From JALORV01 sp963766365 (GTDB lineage Bacteria; Pseudomonadota; Gammaproteobacteria; Burkholderiales; Burkholderiaceae_F), in the NCBI GenBank assembly GCA_963766365.1, contig CAVXZK010000002.1:1-64000 (forward strand): a DNA stretch of 64,000 nt, in the 5' to 3' direction. Shown piece after piece: positions 7,822-16,071 of this stretch. Below the pieces are notes generated by a model. That model was not told where the DNA came from and did not search any database. It saw only the letters and a program-made list of their open reading frames with translations. The number at the start of each line of letters is the position of its first letter. Position 1 is the first letter of the stretch. The position numbers were made by a program, and so were the translations under genes.

Positions 7822-8952
7822 ATGATGGCTTCCACCCCACCGCGCTCGGCCCTCCTCGTGATCGACGATCTTGCGGTCGCCTATCAGGGCGGCGCTCGCG
7901 TGCTCGACAGCCTGTCGCTTTCGCTGGAGCGCGGCGAGATCGGCTGCCTGGTGGGCAGTTCGGGTTGCGGCAAGACCACGCTGCTGCGGGCCATCGCCGG
8001 GTTCCTCCCGGTCGCTGCCGGAACGATCGAAATCGACGGCCTGGTGGTCGCCGGTCCGCATTTCACGGCGCCACCGGAAAAGCGCGGCGTCGGCCTCGTG
8101 TTCCAGGACTATGCGCTGTTCCCCCACCTGAAGGTGGCGGACAACGTCGCGTTCGGCCTGCGTGGCCTGCGCGGCCAGGCTCGCAGCGAGCGTGTCGATG
8201 AAATGATTTCGCTGGTCGGGCTGACAGCCGAGGCGCAGCGCTATCCGCATGAGCTGTCCGGCGGCCAGCAGCAGCGCGTCGCCTTGGCGCGCGCTCTCGC
8301 ACCCCGCCCGGCACTGCTGCTGATGGACGAGCCGTTTTCCAGCCTCGACGTTGAACTGCGTCAGCGCCTCGGACACGAAGTACGCCGCATCCTGAAGGCG
8401 AGTGGCACGACGGCGATTCTCGTGACCCATGACCAGCAGGAAGCGTTTGCCATCGCCGACCGGGTCGGCGTCATGCATGACGGCAGCCTCGAGCAATGGG
8501 ACCGCCCGTACGAGCTCTACCACCGGCCCGCGACGCGCTATGTCGCCGACTTCATCGGACAGGGCGTGTTCCTGCCGGCGCAAGTGCTGTCACCACGCAA
8601 TGTAGAGATTGAGCTGGGCGAACTGCGCGGCGAGATACCGTTGCCGTGCCAGCAGGGATGTGCGACCTGCGGCAAGGGTTGCCATGTCGAGGTGCTGCTG
8701 CGGCCCGATGACGTCGTGCATGACGATGCCAGTCCGTTGAAGGCTGAAGTGACGCGCAAAGTGTTTCGCGGCGGTGACTTCATTTACACGCTGCGGCTTG
8801 TCAGCGGGCGCGAAGTATTGGCGCTGGTGCCCAGCCACCATGACCACGCGATCGGTGAACAGATCGGTATTCGCCTGGATGCCGACCATGTGATCACCTT
8901 CCTGGCGCCGGAATCCGCTGCGCATGCAGCCGGTCCTGCTGCCGCGGCCTAG
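7822..8952 (+). CDS. fbpC: Iron(III)-type ABC transporter ATP-binding protein (FbpC-like)
   Basis: The protein has 376 residues and is the cytoplasmic ATPase partner of the divergent permease. Visible in order are Walker A (GSSGCGKTT), the Q-loop region (FQDYALFPHLKV), the ABC signature LSGGQQQRVALARAL, Walker B (ALLLMDEPFSSLD) and the switch histidine (VTHDQQEAF). A C-terminal regulatory TOBE-like region follows. That region carries an unusual cysteine cluster, C276-x3-C280-x2-C283-x3-C287, directly before VEVLLRPDDVV. The start has two adjacent ATGs (7822 and 7825) with almost no leader after the candidate -10. The FbpC family call is good. The exact metal is inferred. Confidence 0.88.
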   Translation: MMASTPPRSALLVIDDLAVAYQGGARVLDSLSLSLERGEIGCLVGSSGCGKTTLLRAIAGFLPVAAGTIEIDGLVVAGPHFTAPPEKRGVGLVFQDYALFPHLKVADNVAFGLRGLRGQARSERVDEMISLVGLTAEAQRYPHELSGGQQQRVALARALAPRPALLLMDEPFSSLDVELRQRLGHEVRRILKASGTTAILVTHDQQEAFAIADRVGVMHDGSLEQWDRPYELYHRPATRYVADFIGQGVFLPAQVLSPRNVEIELGELRGEIPLPCQQGCATCGKGCHVEVLLRPDDVVHDDASPLKAEVTRKVFRGGDFIYTLRLVSGREVLALVPSHHDHAIGEQIGIRLDADHVITFLAPESAAHAAGPAAAA

Positions 8953-8960
8953 CTTCAGAC

Positions 8961-10388
8961 CTACTTCTTGCGACCGCCCAGCAGGGCGGAAACCTTTCCC
9001 GCAGGACGGGCCGGCGGGGCGCCGGACGGCTCGCCGGTCACTGGCGCAGTCTCTGCCTCGCTTGGCGCACCCGGCTCGTAGGGCCGGCTGAAGAAGTCAT
9101 CGACCGGTTTGGGCTCGGCGCGCCGCGTACCGGCCGCCGGTGCGGGACGCTCACGTCGACTACTGTCACGCTCGCTGCGCTCCCGCCCTCCCCGCTCCGC
9201 GCCACGCTCAGGGCCACGCTCGCGTCGTTGCGGGGTAACGGCCGCCACCTGGAACTTTTGCTTCGTGAGCCGCTCGATCGCCGCGACGCTGCGCTCGTCG
9301 GACCCCGTCATCATCATGATCGTCAGCCCGCTCGCGCCGGCGCGTCCGGTGCGGCCAATGCGGTGCACATAGTCCTCGGGCGAAAACGGCACGTCGTAGT
9401 TGATGACGACCGGAAGCTCCACGATGTCGAGGCCGCGCGCGGCGACATCTGTGGCCACCAGCACCTCGATCGAACCGGCCTTGAAGCCTTCGAGTGCCTT
9501 CATGCGCTCATCCTGCGTCTTGTCGCCATGAATCGCATCGGCGTTCACTCCCGCCTTCTGCAACTGCCGCGCGAGTCGCCGACATTCGATCTTCGAATTG
9601 ACGAACACCAGGACCTGGGTCAACCGACCGCCGCCTTCGCCGCGCGTTCGCAGCAGTTCTAGCAGCGCATCGGTCTTCTCAGATTCATGCAGCTTGACGA
9701 CCTCCTGCGTGACGTTCTCGGCCGTCGCGTTGCGGCGAGCCACTTCAACCAGCACGGGCTCGCGCAGGAAATTCGCCGCGAGCTTCTTGATTTCCTCGGA
9801 GAACGTCGCCGAGAACATCAGGCTCTGGCGCTCCTTCGGCAGGAGATTCAGGATGCGCGAGATGTCGGGCAGGAAACCCATGTCGAGCATGCGATCGGCT
9901 TCGTCGAGGACGACGATCTGCACCTGGCCGAGCGAGGTGTTCTTGCTCTGCAGGTGGTCGAGCAGGCGGCCGGGCGTGGCGACGACGATTTCGACCCCGG
10001 TGCGCAACGCCTGCGTCTGCGGATCCATGTCGACACCGCCATAGACCACGGCGCAGCGCAGTGGTGTGCCGGTGATGTAACGCTTGACGTTGTCTGCGAC
10101 CTGGTCCGCCAGCTCGCGAGTCGGTGTCAGTATCAGCGCCCGCACCGGATGCCGCGCTGGCGACATGCTGGTACTCGCCTGCGGCAGCAGCCGCTGGATG
10201 ATGGGCAGCGCGAATCCGGCCGTCTTGCCAGTGCCGGTCTGTGCAGCGCCCATCACGTCCTTGCCCTGCATGACGAGCGGGATCGCCTTGCTCTGGATCG
10301 GCGTCGGCGTCGTGTAGCCCATGGCCTTCACCGCTGCAACGATGCGCGGGTCGAGGCCGAAGTGTTCGAAATCGTGGTAGTCGGACAA
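8961..10388 (-). CDS. rhlE: DEAD-box ATP-dependent RNA helicase, RhlE type
   Basis: The protein has 475 residues. The family motifs appear in order: the Q-motif region (TTPTPIQSKAIPLV), motif I (AAQTGTGKT), PTRELA, TPGRLLDHL, DEAD (VVLDEADRMLDMGF), SAT (FSATFS), then ATDVAARGLDI and YVHRIGRTGRAGASG. The C-terminal tail of about 90 residues is basic and Arg/Glu/Gly-rich, as in RhlE helicases acting on ribosome assembly or mRNA turnover. The gene converges on the ABC ATPase gene with eight bases between stop codons. The tRNA lies 34 bases upstream of its start. Confidence 0.93.
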   Translation of the reverse strand: MSDYHDFEHFGLDPRIVAAVKAMGYTTPTPIQSKAIPLVMQGKDVMGAAQTGTGKTAGFALPIIQRLLPQASTSMSPARHPVRALILTPTRELADQVADNVKRYITGTPLRCAVVYGGVDMDPQTQALRTGVEIVVATPGRLLDHLQSKNTSLGQVQIVVLDEADRMLDMGFLPDISRILNLLPKERQSLMFSATFSEEIKKLAANFLREPVLVEVARRNATAENVTQEVVKLHESEKTDALLELLRTRGEGGGRLTQVLVFVNSKIECRRLARQLQKAGVNADAIHGDKTQDERMKALEGFKAGSIEVLVATDVAARGLDIVELPVVINYDVPFSPEDYVHRIGRTGRAGASGLTIMMMTGSDERSVAAIERLTKQKFQVAAVTPQRRERGPERGAERGGRERSERDSSRRERPAPAAGTRRAEPKPVDDFFSRPYEPGAPSEAETAPVTGEPSGAPPARPAGKVSALLGGRKK

Positions 10389-10422
10389 GGGGTCTTCGAG
10401 TCGGAAATGTCTATCGTTATGT

Positions 10423-10499
10423 TGGTGGGCCGTGCTGGACTTGAACCAGCGACCAAAGGATTATGAGTCCTCTGCTCTAACCAGCTGAGCTAACGGCCC
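10423..10499 (-). tRNA. tRNA with CAU anticodon, probably tRNA-Ile2 (lysidine-modified)
   Basis: On the minus strand a 77-base cloverleaf runs from GGGCCGT at 10499 to an encoded CCA at 10425-10423. The D arm contains AGCTCAGCTGGTTAGAGC, the anticodon loop is CTCATAA, and the T arm is CTGGTTCAAGTCCAG. The anticodon is CAU. Acceptor pairs C4-G69 and C5-G68, and a T-arm region closely matching E. coli ileX as I remember it, point to the minor isoleucine tRNA whose C34 is converted to lysidine by TilS, rather than elongator methionine. Automatic annotation often labels such genes tRNA-Met. Confidence 0.93.
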
Positions 10500-10510
10500 G
10501 CAGGACCGAA

Positions 10511-10553
10511 ATGAGAACGGCCGCAGCTCCGTGCTGCGGCCGTCAGTTCTCAT
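10511..10553 (-). terminator. Large hairpin between rpoD and the tRNA gene
   Basis: ATGAGAAC plus GGCCGCAGC at 10511-10527 pairs with GCTGCGGCC at 10533-10541 and, after a four-base bulge, GTTCTCAT at 10546-10553. The stem is about 17 bp with a short loop. It lies 19 bases after the rpoD stop. There is no long T-tract on either strand, so it may be a weak terminator, an mRNA 3'-end stabiliser or a processing signal before the tRNA. Confidence 0.6.
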
Positions 10554-10571
10554 CAGCGCGTTCACGCCAGG

Positions 10572-12848
10572 CTACTCTAGAAAGCTCTTCAGCTTGTCCG
10601 AGCGACTCGGGTGACGCAGCTTGCGCAGCGCCTTCGCCTCGATCTGGCGGATGCGCTCGCGCGTGACATCGAATTGCTTGCCGACTTCTTCCAGCGTGTG
10701 GTCGGTCGACATCTCGATGCCGAAGCGCATGCGCAGGACCTTGGCCTCGCGTGGCGTCAGCGAGTCCAGCACATCCTTGGTCACCCCCGACAGACTGTTG
10801 TACTGCGCAGCGTCGACCGGAGCGACCGTGGTCTGGTCCTCGATGAAGTCACCGAGGTGCGAGTCGTCGTCGTCGCCGATCGGCGTCTCCATGCTGATCG
10901 GTTCTTTCGCGATCTTCAGGATCTTGCGGATCTTGTCTTCCGGCATCTCCATCTTGATCGCGAGGGTGGCCGGATCGGGCTCGGTGCCGGTTTCCTGCAG
11001 GATCTGGCGGGAAATGCGGTTCATCTTGTTGATAGTCTCGATCATGTGCACCGGGATGCGGATCGTGCGTGCCTGATCCGCGATCGAGCGCGTGATCGCC
11101 TGGCGGATCCACCATGTGGCGTAAGTCGAGAACTTGTAGCCGCGGCGGTATTCGAACTTGTCGACCGCCTTCATCAGGCCGATGTTGCCTTCCTGGATCA
11201 GGTCGAGGAACTGCAGGCCGCGATTCGTGTACTTCTTGGCGATCGAGATCACCAGGCGCAGATTGGCCTCGGTCATCTCGCGCTTGGCCTTGCGCGCCTT
11301 GGCTTCGCCGGTGGCCATCTGCTTGTAGACCTCGCGCAGGTCGCGCAGCGGCAGCACCACGCGCTTCTGCAGGTCGGAAAGCTTTCCTTGCAGCTCCTGC
11401 ACCGCCGGCAGGTTGCGCCGCATCACCTCGGCGTAAGGCTGGCCGGAATCGGATTCGCGTGCCGCCCAGCGCATGTTGGTCTCGTTGCCAGGGAACGCCT
11501 TGAGGAAATGCGCGCGCGGCATCCCGCACTTGTTGACGACGATCTCGTAGATCTGCTTTTCCAGGCTGCGTACTTCGTCGACCTGCTTGCGCAGCGTGTC
11601 CGAGAGCTTCTCGACCATCTTGGCCGTGAAACGCAGGCTCATCAGCTCGTCGAGAATCTTGGTCTGGGACTTGAGGTACCCCGGCGACTTGTAGCCCTCC
11701 TTCTCGAAGGCGACGCGCATCTTGTCGAAGAGCTTCGCGACGTGATCGAACTTCTCGATCGCGCGGACCTTCAACTCGTCGAGCTGCGCCGCCGTCATGC
11801 CGGACGCGCCGATGTCGGTGGTCTCCTCGCCTTCCTCGTCTTCTTCGTCGCCGCCGGCCGTCGGGAAATCCTCGGCAGTCGGGTCCATCAGGCCATCGAC
11901 CACTTCGTCGATCGGAATCTCGCTCGCGCGGATGCGCTCCGAATGCGCCAGGATCTCGGCTATGGTCGTGGGACAGGCCGACACGGCCATCACCATGTGC
12001 TTGAGTCCGTCCTCGATGCGCTTGGCGATCTCGATCTCGCCCTCGCGCGTCAGCAGCTCGACCGAACCCATCTCGCGCATGTACATGCGGACCGGATCGG
12101 TGGTACGACCAAACTCGGCGTCGACCGTGGTCAGTGCGGCTTCGGCTTCCTCCTCGACGTCGTCGTCGGTGGTCGCCGCCGGGACGTTTTCGTTCATCAG
12201 CAGCGTTTCGGCGTCCGGCGCCTGGTCGAAGACCTGGATGCCCATATCGCCAAACGTGCTGATGATGGAATCGATCGCCTCGGCGTCGACCAGGTTGTCG
12301 GGCAGGTGATCGTTGATCTCGGCGTAGGTCAGGAAGCCGCGCTCCTTGCCCAGCTTGATCAGCGCCTTCAGCTTGTTGCGGCGTGCCTCGAGGTCTTCCT
12401 CGGTGCCGTGGTAGCTGCGCTCGAGCGCCTCCTTAAGCGCCTTCTCCTTCGCGCGACGATCCTTGGCGCGAAGCTTGGTCGCGCTCATCTTCTCGACGAT
12501 CTGCACGCTCGGATCCGCAGTGTCGTCACCCGCCTCTGGCACGGCAGCGTCTGCGCCGCCCATCAACTGCTCTTCCGATTGCTTCGGCTTGCGGCCCGGA
12601 CGACCACGCTGTGCTTCACCTGCCGGGACGGCGGGCACGGTCGGCAGCGGCTTGGCCGGCAGAGCCGCCAGTTTGGCCACGACCTTGGCGGTCGCCTTGA
12701 CGACAGTCTCCGTCCGCAGTGCCTTGGCCGGTACGATCTTCTTCGCGGGTGGCGGCGCAGGCTTCTTCGCCCCGGCTTTCGGACGCGCAATTCCGCGCGC
12801 TGTAGACCGTGCAGGCTTCGCTTTCACCACCGGCTTCTTCATCACCAT
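10572..12848 (-). CDS. rpoD: RNA polymerase primary sigma factor (sigma-70)
   Basis: This is the housekeeping sigma subunit that directs RNA polymerase to -35/-10 promoters. It has 758 residues. Region 2 is clear (LRLVISIAKKYTNRGLQFLD, then FSTYATWWIRQAITRSIADQ), as is region 3 (ETINKMNRISRQILQETG). Region 4.2 reads TLEEVGKQFDVTRERIRQIE, and the chain ends SDKLKSFLE. The first ~100 residues are a Lys/Ala/Pro-rich low-complexity leader that includes an RGRPGRKPK stretch, followed by region 1.1. ATG 12848 is preceded by a GGAG site. The gene is downstream of dnaG, yqeY and rpsU, as in the classical macromolecular-synthesis operon. Confidence 0.97.
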   Translation of the reverse strand: MVMKKPVVKAKPARSTARGIARPKAGAKKPAPPPAKKIVPAKALRTETVVKATAKVVAKLAALPAKPLPTVPAVPAGEAQRGRPGRKPKQSEEQLMGGADAAVPEAGDDTADPSVQIVEKMSATKLRAKDRRAKEKALKEALERSYHGTEEDLEARRNKLKALIKLGKERGFLTYAEINDHLPDNLVDAEAIDSIISTFGDMGIQVFDQAPDAETLLMNENVPAATTDDDVEEEAEAALTTVDAEFGRTTDPVRMYMREMGSVELLTREGEIEIAKRIEDGLKHMVMAVSACPTTIAEILAHSERIRASEIPIDEVVDGLMDPTAEDFPTAGGDEEDEEGEETTDIGASGMTAAQLDELKVRAIEKFDHVAKLFDKMRVAFEKEGYKSPGYLKSQTKILDELMSLRFTAKMVEKLSDTLRKQVDEVRSLEKQIYEIVVNKCGMPRAHFLKAFPGNETNMRWAARESDSGQPYAEVMRRNLPAVQELQGKLSDLQKRVVLPLRDLREVYKQMATGEAKARKAKREMTEANLRLVISIAKKYTNRGLQFLDLIQEGNIGLMKAVDKFEYRRGYKFSTYATWWIRQAITRSIADQARTIRIPVHMIETINKMNRISRQILQETGTEPDPATLAIKMEMPEDKIRKILKIAKEPISMETPIGDDDDSHLGDFIEDQTTVAPVDAAQYNSLSGVTKDVLDSLTPREAKVLRMRFGIEMSTDHTLEEVGKQFDVTRERIRQIEAKALRKLRHPSRSDKLKSFLE

Positions 12849-13250
12849 CGTTGCACTCCGTTCAGCCGCCCGCCTCGGGCAGGGCGTTCACTGGGACGCG
12901 CGGTCGCACTGCACTACGGCAGTTCGATTCGTCACTTCACCATCATTGGGTTCAAGCACGCGATCTCAACCGGACCGCCAGGGATCTGGCCGGTTCCGCT
13001 ATCGCACCTTTGCGTCGTCGCGAGCTGCCTTGCCGCCTGGGCCGGGCGCGCTTCCGTGGGAGGCGCCCTGAAGTGAGTCGCGAACGCTATGTGATGCTGG
13101 ATTGCTGCGCCACCGATCAATCGCGATCTCCTGGGCGCTCCGACGAGCCCCGGATTTTCCGGGTGAATCGTCGAGAATTCAACATATTAGCAAACTTCGG
13201 CCAATTTGCCGCAAAACGTTCCGCCGCGGCACCGGCCGGGCCTCCGGCCG
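12849..13250 (-). promoter_or_regulatory. dnaG-rpoD intergenic region, likely rpoD leader or internal promoter
   Basis: No gene is visible in these 402 bases. On the minus strand a 6-bp GGCCGG/CCGGCC hairpin (13234-13249) directly follows the dnaG stop. An AT-richer patch with TAATAT and TTTGC motifs (around 13180-13200) could hold a promoter, but no -35/-10 pair with good spacing stands out. The rest is a long leader before the rpoD GGAG site. Separate control of rpoD is an inference from the size of the gap. Confidence 0.35.
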
Positions 13251-15032
13251 CTAACGAGTGGCCGGCTCGCCGGTCCGGGCGCGCGCCTCGGTATAGCAGC
13301 GGTCGGCGATCCGGTAGGCTTCCAGGCGGTCCTCCGAGGGTTCTCGCTGGTACTCGGCCAGTCGCTCGCTCCGTTCGGCCTCGAGCCTCCGCAGCTGCAG
13401 CTTGTGGAACGCTTCATCGAGGACCTGTCGGGCAGTCTCCACATCCGTATCAAGTTCCATTTCCTGTGCCGCGAGGGTACGGTAATCGTCGATAAACGGG
13501 CTCGATTGCAGTGCCTCCAGCAGGGCACCATGCGTCATGACGGCGCCCGTGGCGAGCTCCGGCGACGTGGCCGTGCGCCAGACCTCGGCGATCTCCTGAT
13601 CGACCGGCTCGCCCCCCTCGACTTGCGCGTCGCTGACGGCGCGGTTGAACTCGCGAGCCAGTGGAGGATGCGCGAGCAGTTGCTGCAGGATCCGGCGCTT
13701 GAGATCCTCGACCTCCGCATGCGGCGTCCTGTGGGCCAATGCGGACGGACGCGCCGCCCGGCCGCGTCGTAGTCCGTAGAGCGTCTCCAGGTCGTCCAGG
13801 GGCGTTCGCGAGGCCTCAGCCAGCTCCCGAAGCAGCTGCAGACGCAGGGCACCCGGCGGCATCGACAGGATCAGTGCCCGGGCGTCGGACACCATCGCGG
13901 CACGGTCCTCGGGCGAGGCCAGCGACCGTCCCGCCGCCAGGGACTCGATGAAGAACCGCGACAAGGGCAGTGCTCGCGCAAGCTCGCTCTCGAACGCCGC
14001 CGCCCCCCCGGCCTTCACGATGCTGTCCGGGTCTTCACCTTCAGGCAGCAGCAGAAAACTCGCGCGCTTGGTGTCCGCAATGACCGGCAGCGCCGCCTCG
14101 AGCGCACGTCTGGCGGCCTTCCGGCCTGCCGCATCGCCGTCAAACGCAAAAATGACCTGGTCGGTCGTACGCAGCAGCGTGCTGACATGCGTGCTTGTGA
14201 TTGCCGTGCCGAGTGCCGCCACCGCCTCCCCAAACCCGGCCTGTGCCAGCTGGATCACATCCAGATAGCCCTCGCAGACGATGGCACGCCCCGACTGACG
14301 AATCGCGTCGCGCGCCTCGAACAGGCCGTAGAGCTCCTGCCCCTTGTGAAATAGTGGTGTTTCCGGCGAGTTCAGGTACTTCGGTTCCCCTGACCCGATG
14401 ATGCGGGCACCAAACCCGATGACCTGGCCGCGCGCGCTGCGGATCGGAAACATGATTCGTCCGCGGAAGCGGTCGTAACGCTTGCCCTCGTCCGAGATCA
14501 CCAGGCCGGCTTCGACCAGACGGGGATCGTCGTAGTCGTCAACGGCGGCGCGCAACGGTTGCCAGGCGTCGGGAGAAAAACCGAGAGAAAAGCGGACAGC
14601 CGTCTGGCCCGTCAGCCCTCGACCCTTGAGATAGTCGACCGCGACGCGGCTTTCCTTCAGCTGGCCACGATAGAACTCTGCGGCGCGCTTGAGCAATTCC
14701 GACAGCGCGCTCAGCTTGCCGCCATCGCGCCCGCGGTCGCTGCTTTCCGGAACCTGCATGCCGACCTGCTGCGCAAGTTCGCGGATCGACTCCACGTAGT
14801 TGAGGCCACGATGCTCCATGAGAAAGCCGATCGCGCTGCCGTGGGCCCCGCAGCCGAAGCAGTGATAGAACTGTTTCGACGGGCTGACCGTGAACGACGG
14901 CGACTTCTCCCCGTGAAATGGACACAGCCCGAGCAGGTTCTGGCCGGCCTTTTTCAGTTGGACGTCACGCCCGACGACATCGACGATGTCGACGCGGGCG
15001 AGCAGGTCCTGGATGAAAGCCTGGGGGATCAT
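13251..15032 (-). CDS. dnaG: DNA primase
   Basis: The enzyme makes RNA primers at the replication fork together with DnaB helicase. It has 593 residues, normal for the family. The N-terminal CHC2 zinc-binding domain has ligands visible at C37, H40, C58 and C61 (CPFHGEKSP, then HCFGCG). The TOPRIM catalytic core shows the EGYLDVIQLAQAGF glutamate and the DGDAAGRKAARRA acidic motif. The C-terminal part (about 440-593) is the less conserved DnaB-binding domain. The gene lies between yqeY and rpoD. Its ATG follows the yqeY gene by 97 bases. Confidence 0.96.
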   Translation of the reverse strand: MIPQAFIQDLLARVDIVDVVGRDVQLKKAGQNLLGLCPFHGEKSPSFTVSPSKQFYHCFGCGAHGSAIGFLMEHRGLNYVESIRELAQQVGMQVPESSDRGRDGGKLSALSELLKRAAEFYRGQLKESRVAVDYLKGRGLTGQTAVRFSLGFSPDAWQPLRAAVDDYDDPRLVEAGLVISDEGKRYDRFRGRIMFPIRSARGQVIGFGARIIGSGEPKYLNSPETPLFHKGQELYGLFEARDAIRQSGRAIVCEGYLDVIQLAQAGFGEAVAALGTAITSTHVSTLLRTTDQVIFAFDGDAAGRKAARRALEAALPVIADTKRASFLLLPEGEDPDSIVKAGGAAAFESELARALPLSRFFIESLAAGRSLASPEDRAAMVSDARALILSMPPGALRLQLLRELAEASRTPLDDLETLYGLRRGRAARPSALAHRTPHAEVEDLKRRILQQLLAHPPLAREFNRAVSDAQVEGGEPVDQEIAEVWRTATSPELATGAVMTHGALLEALQSSPFIDDYRTLAAQEMELDTDVETARQVLDEAFHKLQLRRLEAERSERLAEYQREPSEDRLEAYRIADRCYTEARARTGEPATR

Positions 15033-15129
15033 GCGACGAAAGTGTACGCAGCGGCTTCAGCGTTGCACGAGCACTCTCCTCGATCCGGAGCGGCGCGCGC
15101 CATCCGGGCCGCCAAGCAGTAACAGGAAA

Positions 15130-15582
15130 CTACGACAGCCGCTGCTTGACGATGGCCGAGGCCTTGCCCATGTCCGCCCGGCCAGCGATCCTGGGCTTCA
15201 GCACCGCCATCACCTTGCCCATGCCCTGCGGTCCCGCCGCGCCGGATTCGGCGATCGCCGCATCGACCGCGGCCTCGAGTTCCGCGTCGGACATCTGCTG
15301 GGGCAGGTAACCGGACAGCAGGTCGAGCTCGGCTCTTTCCTTTTCCACGAGGTCGTTGCGACCGGCCTTCGCGAATTGCTCAATCGAGTCCTTGCGCTGC
15401 TTGATCAGCTTTTCGACGATGCTCATTACAGCCGTGTCGTCGACAGTGATCCGTTCGTCGACCTCCTTTTGCTTGATCGCCGCCTGCAGCAGCCGGATGG
15501 CCGACAACCGTGGCGCATCCTTGGCGCGCATGGCGGACTTCATGTCCTCGGTGATCCGGTCCTTGAGTGTCGGTGATGTCAT
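15130..15582 (-). CDS. yqeY: GatB/YqeY domain protein
   Basis: The protein has 150 residues and is a stand-alone homologue of the tail domain of the GatB amidotransferase subunit. Family signs are RLLQAAIKQKEVDERI, VEKLIKQRKDSIEQF and the closing GPQGMGKVMAVLKPRIAGRADMG. The exact role is unknown in general; a tRNA-linked function is assumed from the GatB homology. It is placed between rpsU and dnaG, a common arrangement in beta- and gammaproteobacteria, so it probably shares the rpsU promoter. Confidence 0.92.
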   Translation of the reverse strand: MTSPTLKDRITEDMKSAMRAKDAPRLSAIRLLQAAIKQKEVDERITVDDTAVMSIVEKLIKQRKDSIEQFAKAGRNDLVEKERAELDLLSGYLPQQMSDAELEAAVDAAIAESGAAGPQGMGKVMAVLKPRIAGRADMGKASAIVKQRLS

Positions 15583-15667
15583 CGTTGCCTCCCAGAAAGC
15601 GAAAGCGCGCCCGGAGGCGCGCCTTGCATCGACCTTGAAGCCCGCTCGTTTGCGCGGGTGTGCCGCC

Positions 15668-15880
15668 TTAGTACATCTTCTTCGGCAGCATCTGGCTACG
15701 CAGACGCTTGAAGTGCCGCTTGATTGCGGCCGATTTCTTCCGCTTGCGTTCGGCGGTCGGCTTTTCGTAGAACTCGCGCGCGCGCAGCTCGGTCAGCAGT
15801 CCGCTCTTTTCGATCGTGCGCTTGAAGCGGCGCAGCGCGACTTCAAACGGCTCGTTTTCTTTGACGCGTATCGTAGGCAT
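15668..15880 (-). CDS. rpsU: 30S ribosomal protein S21
   Basis: The protein has 70 residues: a short basic start (MPTIRVKENEPFEVALRRFK) and a Lys/Arg-rich tail (AERKRKKSAAIKRHFKRLRS) typical of bS21, which sits near the anti-Shine-Dalgarno sequence of 16S rRNA. It is the first gene of the rpsU-yqeY-dnaG-rpoD operon. A GC-rich hairpin (GCGCGCC/GGCGCGC, around 15605-15622) in the gap to yqeY could tune read-through, as the attenuator after rpsU does in E. coli. Confidence 0.97.
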   Translation of the reverse strand: MPTIRVKENEPFEVALRRFKRTIEKSGLLTELRAREFYEKPTAERKRKKSAAIKRHFKRLRSQMLPKKMY

Positions 15881-15969
15881 CGGTCAGGGTCAGTGGTTGT
15901 CGACGGGGCTGTTGCCGGGCCTTGCGCGATCCGCATGGACGCACGGCTTGCCAGCCGGAAAAGCCAGTG

Positions 15970-15999
15970 ATTATATCCGCAAGCGGTTTCGGCAGACAA
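15970..15999 (-). promoter_or_regulatory. Sigma-70 promoter for the rpsU operon
   Basis: On the minus strand TTGTCT (15999-15994) and a perfect TATAAT (15975-15970) are separated by 18 bases, about 90 bases before the rpsU start. Divergent tsaD begins at 16072, so the promoter lies in the shared gap. Confidence 0.65.
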
Positions 16000-16071
16000 G
16001 TCAGGGATTTGAGGTCCCGTTAGCGGCGCCGTTCGTCCGGGGTGTCCATCGGGGTCTCGTACACTGGCTCC

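Noticed and set aside
10611..13076. 821-codon open frame antisense to rpoD, and similar long antisense frames opposite ileS, clpA, hppA, icd and the CoA-transferase
   Set aside because: High-G+C coding DNA produces long stop-free antisense frames. Their residues are Arg/Ala/His/Leu-rich without domains, and each is fully explained by the real gene opposite.
15605..15622. GC-rich hairpin between rpsU and yqeY considered as a full terminator
   Set aside because: There is no T-run after the stem. It is more likely an attenuator or mRNA structure inside the operon, so it is mentioned only under rpsU.
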